This document shows positions 7,789 to 13,158 of a DNA stretch of 14,144 nucleotides, one piece after another. The notes under the pieces were generated by a model, which did not search any database, was not told where the DNA came from, and saw only the letters and a list, made by a program, of their open reading frames with translations. Position 1 is the first letter of the stretch. Each line of letters begins with the position of its first letter. The stretch covers positions 1-14,144 of the forward strand of contig JAIRVW010000150.1 of the NCBI GenBank assembly GCA_031253705.1, given 5' to 3'. The position numbers and the translations under genes were made by a program. This DNA is from Brucellaceae bacterium. GTDB taxonomy: Bacteria > Pseudomonadota > Alphaproteobacteria > Rhizobiales > Rhizobiaceae.

Positions 7789-8421
7789 ATGAGCTTTTAT
7801 GACAGTCTTTTCAGCGCCTTTGTCACACTGCTCGTTACGATTGATCCGCCGGGGCTGGCACCGCTGTTTCTGGCAGTCACCACGGGTATGGACCGGCGTG
7901 AAAGAGAACAGGTTGCCAAACGCGCGAGTATTATCGGCTTTATCATTCTGGCTCTGTTTGCCATTGCCGGTGCACAAATCCTGATGATGTTCGGCATTAC
8001 GCTCGGCGCCTTCCGCGTTGCCGGTGGTTTGCTTCTGTTCTGGATTGCTTTCGAGATGATCTTTGAACGCCGTCAGGAACGCCATGAGAAAAGCGCAACA
8101 GTTGCCATTACCAAAGACCATATCCGCAATGTGGCTGCCTTCCCGCTGGCTATTCCGCTGATTGCAGGCCCCGGCGCTATCTCCGCCACAGTACTGCTCG
8201 GCGGCTCCTTCCCGACAATTGGCACCAGACTGGCGCTGCTCGGCATTTTGCTGGCCTGTATTCTGATTTCCTATGTCGTATTTCTGCTTGCAGAGCGCGT
8301 TGACCGCTTTTTAGGGGAAACAGGCCGCTCTATCCTCACCCGCCTGCTCGGCGTGATCCTCGCGGCTTTAGCGGTGCAATTTGTGGCCGATGGCATCCGC
8401 TCTTTGATCAGCGGAACATAA
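7789..8421 (+). CDS. MarC-family integral membrane protein
   Basis: It has 210 residues of the MarC/YchE/YhgN family, inner-membrane proteins of uncertain function. The original MarC was named for its place beside the E. coli mar locus; a role in multiple antibiotic resistance has not held up, and transport is only presumed. About six membrane helices are visible, near 5-28, 44-64, 69-90, 117-137, 146-167 and 183-205. The family blocks TIDPPGLAPLFLAVT (17-31) and FPLAIPLIAGPGAIS (138-152), with conserved prolines and glycines, are present. The ATG at 7789 has only a weak GGGA upstream. It is divergent from gyrA and closed by its own terminator, so it is transcribed alone. Conservation beside gyrA in related genomes is recalled, not checked. 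Confidence 0.88.
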   Translation: MSFYDSLFSAFVTLLVTIDPPGLAPLFLAVTTGMDRREREQVAKRASIIGFIILALFAIAGAQILMMFGITLGAFRVAGGLLLFWIAFEMIFERRQERHEKSATVAITKDHIRNVAAFPLAIPLIAGPGAISATVLLGGSFPTIGTRLALLGILLACILISYVVFLLAERVDRFLGETGRSILTRLLGVILAALAVQFVADGIRSLISGT

Positions 8422-8423
8422 AC

Positions 8424-8458
8424 AAAAAAAGCCCGCGTTAAACGCGGGCTTTTCTTTT
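8424..8458 (+). terminator. Rho-independent terminator after marC
   Basis: GCCCGCG and CGCGGGC form a 7-bp GC stem, extended by flanking A and T runs, with loop TTAAA and then TTTTCTTTT. It begins a few bases past the marC stop. The A run on the left would let it also stop minus-strand transcripts coming from ssb. Confidence 0.88.
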
Positions 8459-8470
8459 GTGAACACTTAA

Positions 8471-8612
8471 GTGTCTGAATCAAAAAGCGACAGACGCCAG
8501 CGAAAATGGTGATTTGCGAGCATCGGAACGGAGCGTACCTATTGTACTTGAGTACCGAAGCACAGAAAATCGCCATTTGCAGCCAAGTCGGGCGACTTTT
8601 GGATCAGATACT
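8471..8612. repeat. Imperfect palindromic element of about 140 bp between marC and ssb
   Basis: The left half (8471-8538) aligns with the reverse complement of the right half (8544-8612) over nearly its whole length. Matched blocks include AAATGGTGATTT against AAATGGCGATTT, AGCATCGG against TGCTTCGG, and the inner GTAC pair (8535-8538 and 8544-8547) around a 5-base centre. A smaller perfect dyad AAGTCG-GG-CGACTT lies within the right half (8584-8597). The right end touches the ssb stop codon. The structure resembles the small palindromic intergenic repeats known in Rhizobiales (Bru-RS in Brucella, RIME in rhizobia), but identity with those cannot be judged here. No second copy was noticed in the window. 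Confidence 0.55.
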
Positions 8613-9154
8613 CAAAACGGGATATCGTCATCCAGATCATGACTGAAACCGCCGGACTGCTGCTGCGGGCTGGAACGGCCGAAATCATTGCCGCCGCTGC
8701 TGCTGCCATAGTCACCGCCGCGCGATGAACCGCCGCCGAAGCGATCACCACCGCTGCCGCTACCTTCAAAACGGCCACCGCCACTACCGCTGCCGCCTTC
8801 ACCACGGCTGTCGAGCATCTGCAATTCACCACGGAATTTCTGCAGCACGATTTCAGTTGTATAGCGTTCATTGCCGTTCTGGTCAGTCCATTTACGGGTC
8901 TGCAACTGACCTTCAATGTAAACCTTGGCACCTTTTTTCAGATACTGTTCAGCAACCTTGGCCAGATTTTCGTTGAAGATTACAACGCTGTGCCATTCGG
9001 TTTTATCCTTACGCTCACCGCTCTGACGGTCACGCCAGCTTTCCGATGTCGCGATACGCAGGTTTGCAACCGGCTCACCGGAATTCAGACGGCGGATTTC
9101 AGGATCCGCTCCGAGATTACCGACGAGAATAACTTTATTGACTGAGCCTGCCAT
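8612..9154 (-). CDS. ssb: Single-stranded DNA-binding protein
   Basis: Coats single-stranded DNA in replication, recombination and repair and recruits partner proteins. It has 180 residues. The OB fold spans 1 to about 112, opening with [16 protein letters not shown] and including [17 protein letters not shown] and [18 protein letters not shown] Gly/Ser-rich flexible linker follows (about 118-170), then the acidic partner-binding tip DDDIPF at the very end. The ATG at 9154 has GGAG upstream, at a rather long distance. In many alphaproteobacteria ssb lies next to uvrA with an SOS box; here rpsD lies upstream and no GAAC/GTTC-type LexA box was seen in 9155-9311. The gene has its own unit between the rpsD terminator and the palindromic element. 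Confidence 0.97.
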   Translation of the reverse strand: MAGSVNKVILVGNLGADPEIRRLNSGEPVANLRIATSESWRDRQSGERKDKTEWHSVVIFNENLAKVAEQYLKKGAKVYIEGQLQTRKWTDQNGNERYTTEIVLQKFRGELQMLDSRGEGGSGSGGGRFEGSGSGGDRFGGGSSRGGDYGSSSGGNDFGRSSPQQQSGGFSHDLDDDIPF

Positions 9155-9241
9155 AGACCTGCACTCCAGATTTTTTTCTTACAGTTTGCGTGACAATACA
9201 TAAGGCAGCCCCCCGATGAAAGGGGAAGATGGCTTATCCAA

Positions 9242-9275
9242 AACAAAAAAGCCGCCGCGGATATCCGCAGCGGCT
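9242..9275 (-). terminator. Rho-independent terminator after rpsD
   Basis: On the minus strand AGCCGCTGCGGAT and ATCCGCGGCGGCT form a 13-bp stem with one G-U pair, followed by TTTTTT. It lies about 40 bp past the rpsD stop codon and separates rpsD from ssb. Confidence 0.88.
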
Positions 9276-9311
9276 CTGATTTCACAGCGGAAAACTCCGC
9301 CATACTCACGA

Positions 9312-9929
9312 TTAACGGGAGTAATATTCAACAACCAGATTTGGTTCCATCTGAACGGCGTAAGGAACGTCGGACAGGCCTGGAACGCGGCTGTATGTTG
9401 CAGTCAGTTTGCCGTGGTCAGCAACGATGTAGTCAGGAACATCGCGTTCTGCGAGCTGGATAGCTTCCAGAACGATAACCAGCTGCTTGGACTTTTCGCG
9501 AACTTCAACAACGTCACCAGCCTTCAGGCGGTAGGACTGAATGTTAACGCGACGACCGTTTACGTTTACGTGACCGTGGTTGATGAACTGACGGGCAGCA
9601 AAGATGGTCGGTACGAACTTGGCGCGGTATACAACTGCGTCCAGACGGCTTTCCAGCAGACCGATCAGGTTTTCACCGGTATCGCCTTTACGACGGGCAG
9701 CTTCTTCGTAAGTTTTACGGAACTGCTTTTCGGAGATATCGCCGTAGAAGCCTTTCAGCTTCTGCTTTGCGCGCAGCTGAATACCGAAGTCGGACAGCTT
9801 GCCCTTACGACGCTGACCGTGCTGACCCGGGCCGTATTCACGACGGTTTACAGGGGATTTAGGACGACCCCAGATGTTTTCGCCAAGACGGCGGTCAATT
9901 TTATATTTGGAAGATTCGCGCTTACTCAT
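9312..9929 (-). CDS. rpsD: 30S ribosomal protein S4
   Basis: Primary 16S rRNA-binding protein that starts assembly of the small subunit body. It has 205 residues, normal for the family. The amino terminus ([20 protein letters not shown]) lacks the zinc Cys motif seen in some S4 proteins. [18 protein letters not shown] lies at 33-50, and the S4 RNA-binding domain is around 94-156 ([20 protein letters not shown], then [16 protein letters not shown]). The ATG at 9929 has AAGGGA at good spacing. It is monocistronic, as is common for rpsD outside the ribosomal clusters in alphaproteobacteria. A leader of about 180 nt with a hairpin near the start suggests feedback control. Confidence 0.97.
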   Translation of the reverse strand: MSKRESSKYKIDRRLGENIWGRPKSPVNRREYGPGQHGQRRKGKLSDFGIQLRAKQKLKGFYGDISEKQFRKTYEEAARRKGDTGENLIGLLESRLDAVVYRAKFVPTIFAARQFINHGHVNVNGRRVNIQSYRLKAGDVVEVREKSKQLVIVLEAIQLAERDVPDYIVADHGKLTATYSRVPGLSDVPYAVQMEPNLVVEYYSR

Positions 9930-9954
9930 CGCATTTCCCTTTAAAAGTGATACC

Positions 9955-9994
9955 GGCGCGGCAGCTTATCTGCCTCGCTCGAAGGAAACGCGCC
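9955..9994 (-). promoter_or_regulatory. Hairpin in the rpsD leader, possible S4 feedback site
   Basis: GGCGCG (9955-9960) pairs with CGCGCC (9989-9994), enclosing a second small stem GCAG/CTGC (9961-9964 and 9970-9973). It lies 25 bp before the rpsD start, close to the ribosome binding site. Ribosomal protein S4 regulates its own synthesis in other bacteria by binding mRNA; use of this structure for that is inferred. Confidence 0.4.
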
Positions 9995-10115
9995 CTCCTC
10001 TGTCCTCTCATTGAGAAGACTGACAGAACATTGCAACAGCGAATGAGGCAATTATTCACGGGACACGTCAACAGATACGGGGAATCTGCAAAGACGCCCT
10101 GAAATCCTGAGCGGC

Positions 10116-10144
10116 TTTTAAGGAGAGAGAGCCGTCTTTGTCAA
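10116..10144 (-). promoter_or_regulatory. rpsD promoter
   Basis: On the minus strand TTGACA (10139-10144, consensus -35) and TTAAAA (10116-10121) are 17 bp apart, placing the start near 10109 and giving a leader of about 180 nt. The bases right after the -35 form one arm of the CAAAGACG/CGTCTTTG inverted repeat; the other arm falls at about +13 to +20. Confidence 0.6.
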
Positions 10145-10322
10145 GCCCTGCGGGCCAATCAGGGCAAATCCGACCCTGATGACAGAACCTCACCACCATA
10201 TTTGCCGCCAAACAATAGAGTTTCGCCGAAATAACCGCAATTCAGGCGGAAATTATCCGTATTCACAGGCAATATCTGACGGATTATCAGATTATATTCT
10301 GGCTCATTTCAGCAGGTATTAC

Positions 10323-10739
10323 ATGTTTAAGACCATTTTCAAAGCAGCCGTCGTTATTGCCCCTGCCTCTTTTGCCAATGCTGAGACCTTACCTGAGCAA
10401 AGCGCCGATTTTCAAACCAATTACAATCAGGCGATTAAAGATTATAATGCACGACCGGCAGCCGCCTCATGCTCGGCAACTGCCCATGACCTGACCAAAA
10501 ATTCCAAATACAGATATGACCGCTTCGGATTCACACAAGCCGATTATGATGCTGCAGAACTTAAACGCTGCGAACATAGCGGGACTGTCACAGTCAAACT
10601 CAACGGCGAAGCACGTCAGCGTACAGATGATCATGCATGGCAACCGGTCGCTGTTGAATGCAAAACCGGCAAAGATAAAGTCCGCTCGATTGCCGTTATG
10701 ATGCGAAGATCTCCTCCATCAAACAAGCACTCAGGTTAA
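10323..10739 (+). CDS. Small secreted protein of unknown function
   Basis: It has 138 residues from the ATG at 10323, which has AGG 7 bp upstream and begins a good signal peptide: FKTIFK, hydrophobic AAVVIAPASF, then ANA before Glu. Cleavage near residue 20 would send it to the periplasm. The mature part has the segment YRYDRFGFTQADYDAAELKRCE and a terminal block with WQPVAVECKTGKDKVRSIAV, and three cysteines that could form a disulfide. This layout resembles small exported proteins of unknown function common in Brucella and relatives, but I cannot name a family. It is divergent from rpsD and converges on the HxlR gene 15 bp away. The last 12 residues (RRSPPSNKHSG and preceding) look unlike the rest; another frame continues from near 10698, so a small frameshift is possible but not required. 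Confidence 0.7.
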   Translation: MFKTIFKAAVVIAPASFANAETLPEQSADFQTNYNQAIKDYNARPAAASCSATAHDLTKNSKYRYDRFGFTQADYDAAELKRCEHSGTVTVKLNGEARQRTDDHAWQPVAVECKTGKDKVRSIAVMMRRSPPSNKHSG

Positions 10740-10754
10740 ATCCCTTCAACCGTT

Positions 10755-11210
10755 TTACTGAGCGTCAAAGCGCGCGCGTTCCTCACGCATGATATGGCGG
10801 TTATCAACCGCCCATTGTCCCAGACTGTCAATCGGCTTGGCCAGCGACATACCAAGCGGCGTCAGCGAATATTCCACTTCCGGCGGTGAAGTCGGGCGCA
10901 CAATACGCAACACCAGTCCGTCACGCTCCAATGAGCGCAAGGTGACGGTGAGCATACGCTGCGAAATGCCCTCAACCAGACGACGTAACGCATTGAAGCG
11001 GATTGTACCCTGCTGAAGATTGAGAATAACCAGCAGGCTCCATGTATCCCCGACGCGATCCAACACTTCGCGGATCGGACAAGTGCCGTTTTCATCCGTT
11101 GCAAATCCGGCTGTTTCTGCCAGCAGCGGAGCATTTGGTTCTGTTTCATCGCTATGCATGACAGAATTTTTTTTCTGAGCAGCCTTGGCCTGAGACGTCA
11201 TTGCCTTCAT
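10755..11210 (-). CDS. HxlR-family winged-helix transcriptional regulator
   Basis: DNA-binding dimer of the HxlR (DUF24) family, related to MarR. It has 151 residues from the ATG at 11210, which has AGGAG just upstream; the ATG at 11201 is equally possible. The frame stays open to 11321, but that extension runs across the operator-like dyads and is not used. The family pattern is clear: CPIREVLDRVGDTWSLLVILNL, then FNALRRLVEGISQRMLTVTLRSLERDGLVLR and the wing EVEYSLTPLG. The Cys in CPIREVL is the residue that senses quinones or other electrophiles in YodB, HypR and QorR relatives. It is divergent from an NAD(P)-binding oxidoreductase gene, the usual target of such regulators. Repression of both genes relieved by thiol stress is inferred. 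Confidence 0.88.
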   Translation of the reverse strand: MKAMTSQAKAAQKKNSVMHSDETEPNAPLLAETAGFATDENGTCPIREVLDRVGDTWSLLVILNLQQGTIRFNALRRLVEGISQRMLTVTLRSLERDGLVLRIVRPTSPPEVEYSLTPLGMSLAKPIDSLGQWAVDNRHIMREERARFDAQ

Positions 11211-11262
11211 CCTTCTCCTGTCCATCACCATAATAAACACGCGTTTACAGAGCGAACAGGTG

Positions 11263-11278
11263 GTTACTTTGATGTAAC
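11263..11278. promoter_or_regulatory. Operator-like dyad GTTAC-N6-GTAAC, regulator-proximal
   Basis: GTTACTTTGATGTAAC has 5-bp perfect arms and lies about 55 bp upstream of the regulator start. The same half-sites recur at 11330-11344. Confidence 0.5.
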
Positions 11279-11329
11279 TTGCCAACTTTAAAGTGCATTC
11301 TTCACAGCCCTTCAAAAGCATATTACATA

Positions 11330-11344
11330 GTTACCTATCGTAAC
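11330..11344. promoter_or_regulatory. Operator-like dyad GTTAC-N5-GTAAC, oxidoreductase-proximal
   Basis: GTTACCTATCGTAAC has the same half-sites as the dyad at 11263-11278 with a spacer one base shorter, and lies 45 bp upstream of the oxidoreductase start. A perfect ACTTTAAAGT palindrome (11285-11294) lies between them. These are likely HxlR binding sites. Confidence 0.5.
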
Positions 11345-11388
11345 CTGATTAAAAATAATTCTCAGACTTATAATATGAGGTAAGCATC

Positions 11389-12030
11389 ATGTCAAAAATC
11401 GCAATCATCGGTGCCAGCGGTTATGTCGGCGCAGCCCTGCTCAATGAAGCTGTCAAACGCGGCCATCAGGTGAGCGCTCTCGTGCGCCATCCGGAAAAAA
11501 TCGCCGCCAATGCCAATGTAACTGCCGTCAAAGCTGACGCATTGGACACGGACGGATTGGCTGCACTTTTAAAAGGCCATGATCTGGTAATCTCCGCCTA
11601 TAATCCGGGCTGGCAGGAAGCGGATATCCGCAATATTCACATCAAGGGCAGCAAATCCATCACTGAAGCAGTGAAGAAGGCCGGCATCAAGCGTCTGATC
11701 GCCGTTGGCGGCGCAGGCAGCCTCGAAATCAACGGCCAACAGCTGGTAGATTCTCCGGAGTTTCCGGCCGAATATAAAGAAGGTGCGTTGGGTGCCCGTC
11801 AGGCACTCAATGATCTGAAAGCCGAGAATGATCTGGACTGGACTTTCATCTCACCAGCCATTCTACTGGTTCCGGGTGAAGCCACCGGTACATTCCGTCT
11901 TGGCAAGGATTCTCCGGTCTTTGACGACAAGGGCGAAAGCAAAATCACCGTCGGTGATCTGGCCGTCGCCATTCTCGATGAAGCGGAACAGGGTAAACAT
12001 ATCCGCCAGCGCTTCACCGCAGCGTATTAA
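11389..12030 (+). CDS. NAD(P)-binding oxidoreductase, atypical SDR / NmrA-like
   Basis: It has 213 residues with a single Rossmann fold. The nucleotide-binding loop IGASGYVGAAL (6-16) carries GxxGxxG. HQVSALVRHPEKI (26-38) follows at the position that selects the cofactor; its Arg suggests NADPH. Other blocks are VKADALDTDGL, HDLVISAYNPG, IKRLIAVGGAGSLEI and LDWTFISPAILLVPGEATG. These fit the NAD(P)H-binding family that includes YwnB-like and NmrA-like proteins. The substrate is unknown. No Tyr-x-x-x-Lys pair of classical SDRs is evident. The ATG at 11389 has GAGG 8 bp upstream. TATAAT at 11369-11374 is too close to the start codon to be its -10, since the ribosome binding site would not be transcribed. 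It is divergent from the HxlR regulator and probably under its control. Confidence 0.87.
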   Translation: MSKIAIIGASGYVGAALLNEAVKRGHQVSALVRHPEKIAANANVTAVKADALDTDGLAALLKGHDLVISAYNPGWQEADIRNIHIKGSKSITEAVKKAGIKRLIAVGGAGSLEINGQQLVDSPEFPAEYKEGALGARQALNDLKAENDLDWTFISPAILLVPGEATGTFRLGKDSPVFDDKGESKITVGDLAVAILDEAEQGKHIRQRFTAAY

Positions 12031-12040
12031 AAGCTAAAAC

Positions 12041-12072
12041 AGAAAGCCTGCATTAATTGCAGGCTTTCTTTT
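12041..12072 (+). terminator. Bidirectional terminator shared by the oxidoreductase and MetAP genes
   Basis: AGAAAGCCTGCA and TGCAGGCTTTCT form a perfect 12-bp stem with loop TTAAT, then TTTAT. It lies 10 bp past the oxidoreductase stop and directly abuts the MetAP stop codon on the other strand, so it can serve both convergent genes. Confidence 0.85.
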
Positions 12073-12871
12073 ATCTGGCCACAACCAAACCGAGACGCTT
12101 TGCCTGCGGTGAATTCTTTTCATCCGCCCGTAAGGTCAGCACCGATACGCCGGTTGCGGTGACTGCAACCGTATGCTCGAACTGAGCCGAGAGTAACCCG
12201 TCTTTTGTGGTAACAGTCCATTCATCGGCTTCGGTCTTCACATTGCGCCGTCCCTGATTGAGCATCGGCTCAATGGTGAAAACCATGCCTTGCTGAAGAA
12301 ACAGACCCGTACCAGGTTTGCCGAAATTGAGGATTTGCGGTTCTTCATGCATCTCACGGCCTATACCATGCCCGCAATAATCATGCACAACCGAATAACC
12401 ATTACGCTTGGCATGATGCTCGATTGCCCAGCCGATATCACCGATCCGCGCACCTGGTCGAACAGCCGCAATGCCCATCCACATCGCTTCATAGGCCGTG
12501 CGCACCAGTCGTTTGGCAGCGGCATTCACCTCGCCGACACAATAGGTCTTGCTGGAATCCGCGATATAACCGTTTTTCTCCAGCGTAATATCAAAATTGA
12601 CGATATCACCGTTTTTCAGCACATCCGATTGTGACGGTACACCGTGGCAAACCACATGATTGATTGAAGAATTCAGCACAAAGCCGTAGCCATACTGGCC
12701 TTTACTGGCCGGACGCGACTGTAAATCCTCAGTGATAAAGCGATCTACCCTGTCGTTGATCTCAAGCGTTGAGACACCTTCAAGCGGGATTGAATCCAGC
12801 ATTTCAAAAACAGAGGCCAGCAAGCGCCCTGCTTCAGCCATCAGTGCCAGTTCCTGTGGTTGCTTAATCAT
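12071..12871 (-). CDS. map: Type I methionine aminopeptidase, probably an accessory copy
   Basis: Removes the initiator Met from nascent proteins whose second residue is small; a cytosolic metalloenzyme. It has 266 residues. All five metal ligands are present: Asp94 (VNFDIT), Asp105 (IADSSK), His168 (CGHGIGR), Glu201 (TIEPM) and Glu232 (QFEHT). The substrate-contacting His76 (VVCHGVP) and His175 (MHEEP) are also there, so it should be active. There is no amino-terminal zinc-finger extension. The ATG (12869-12871) overlaps the stop of the ParD-like gene as ATGA, so translation is coupled and the ribosome binding site lies inside that gene. Such ParD-like/MetAP pairs are known as accessory map copies in some Proteobacteria. 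The housekeeping map of Brucella relatives is expected elsewhere; that is recalled, not shown here. Confidence 0.95.
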   Translation of the reverse strand: MIKQPQELALMAEAGRLLASVFEMLDSIPLEGVSTLEINDRVDRFITEDLQSRPASKGQYGYGFVLNSSINHVVCHGVPSQSDVLKNGDIVNFDITLEKNGYIADSSKTYCVGEVNAAAKRLVRTAYEAMWMGIAAVRPGARIGDIGWAIEHHAKRNGYSVVHDYCGHGIGREMHEEPQILNFGKPGTGLFLQQGMVFTIEPMLNQGRRNVKTEADEWTVTTKDGLLSAQFEHTVAVTATGVSVLTLRADEKNSPQAKRLGLVVAR

Positions 12872-13080
12872 GCTTCACTCACACTCAGCGATGACACTGC
12901 AACACCGGCAGCATTCAGCTCACGGCGCATAATCTCTGAAAAGCTGAGCGTCGGATTGGTCTCGCACAGCATGCCGATTTTGATCCAGAAGGCAGCCTGC
13001 GCATTAATAGACCGGCAGGTCACCTTGCTTGCAAGACGCAGCTGCTCATGCAGCTCGTCTTCAATATTCACAATACCCAT
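12868..13080 (-). CDS. ParD-like ribbon-helix-helix protein
   Basis: It has 70 residues. The layout is ribbon-helix-helix: a beta strand at 3-9 (IVNIEDE), helix A at 10-20 (HEQLRLASKVT), a turn with CRS, helix B at 24-39 (SINAQAAFWIKIGMLC), then a variable tail. This matches the ParD-like family (Pfam ParD_like), named for its resemblance to the antitoxin of ParDE systems and often found beside a type I methionine aminopeptidase. No ParE-like toxin gene is present; the partner is the MetAP, joined by a 4-bp ATGA overlap. The start ATG at 13080 has a weak GAG upstream. Directly ahead lies a perfect 14+14 bp inverted repeat over the promoter. Such proteins usually repress their own operon, which is the inferred role here. 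Family assignment is from pattern recognition. Confidence 0.8.
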   Translation of the reverse strand: MGIVNIEDELHEQLRLASKVTCRSINAQAAFWIKIGMLCETNPTLSFSEIMRRELNAAGVAVSSLSVSEA

Positions 13081-13091
13081 AAGGCTCTCAC

Positions 13092-13126
13092 ATATGTTTC
13101 GTATACAGACTATATACGAAACATAT
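13092..13126. promoter_or_regulatory. Perfect inverted repeat, probable operator of the ParD-like/MetAP operon
   Basis: ATATGTTTCGTATA (13092-13105) and TATACGAAACATAT (13113-13126) are exact reverse complements, separated by 7 bp (CAGACTA). The element starts 12 bp upstream of the ParD-like start codon and covers the -10 and start point of the likely promoter. There is no terminator-type T tract, so DNA recognition by a dimeric protein is more likely than an RNA hairpin. Confidence 0.75.
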
Positions 13127-13138
13127 AACGACCTACAA
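13109..13138 (-). promoter_or_regulatory. Promoter of the ParD-like/MetAP operon
   Basis: On the minus strand CTTGTAG supplies a -35 (TTGTAG, 13133-13138). It is followed after 16 bp by TATATA (13111-13116) or after 18 bp by TATAGT (13109-13114). The -10 falls in the middle of the inverted repeat, so a bound protein would block polymerase. Confidence 0.5.
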
Positions 13139-13158
13139 GATGCCTTATGCAGTACGGA

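Larger units (their letters stand above)
9930..10322. promoter_or_regulatory. rpsD leader and divergent control region
   Basis: This 393-bp non-coding stretch serves rpsD (minus) and the secreted protein gene (plus). It holds the rpsD promoter (10116-10144), a leader hairpin (9955-9994), an inverted repeat CAAAGACG/CGTCTTTG (10089-10096 and 10133-10140) bracketing the promoter, and a small dyad ATCTGA/TCAGAT (10274-10279 and 10287-10292) before the plus-strand gene. A frame opening at 10179 is an in-frame extension of the gene at 10323 and is not used. Confidence 0.6.

Noticed and set aside
8463..8474. ACACTTAAGTGT palindrome after marC as a regulatory site
   Set aside because: It lies downstream of the marC terminator with no promoter nearby; it may be the edge of the adjoining palindromic element. 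Too little to call separately.
8539..8931. 130-codon minus-strand frame across the end of ssb
   Set aside because: Low-complexity Ala/Val shadow of the Gly/Ser-rich SSB linker in another frame.
11211..11321. Cysteine-containing amino-terminal extension of the HxlR regulator
   Set aside because: It would carry four cysteines, but it overlaps an operator-like dyad, and AGGAG lies directly before the ATG at 11210.
11369..11374. TATAAT as -10 of the oxidoreductase gene
   Set aside because: Transcription would begin about 8 bp before the ATG, leaving out the GAGG ribosome binding site, and there is no -35 match.
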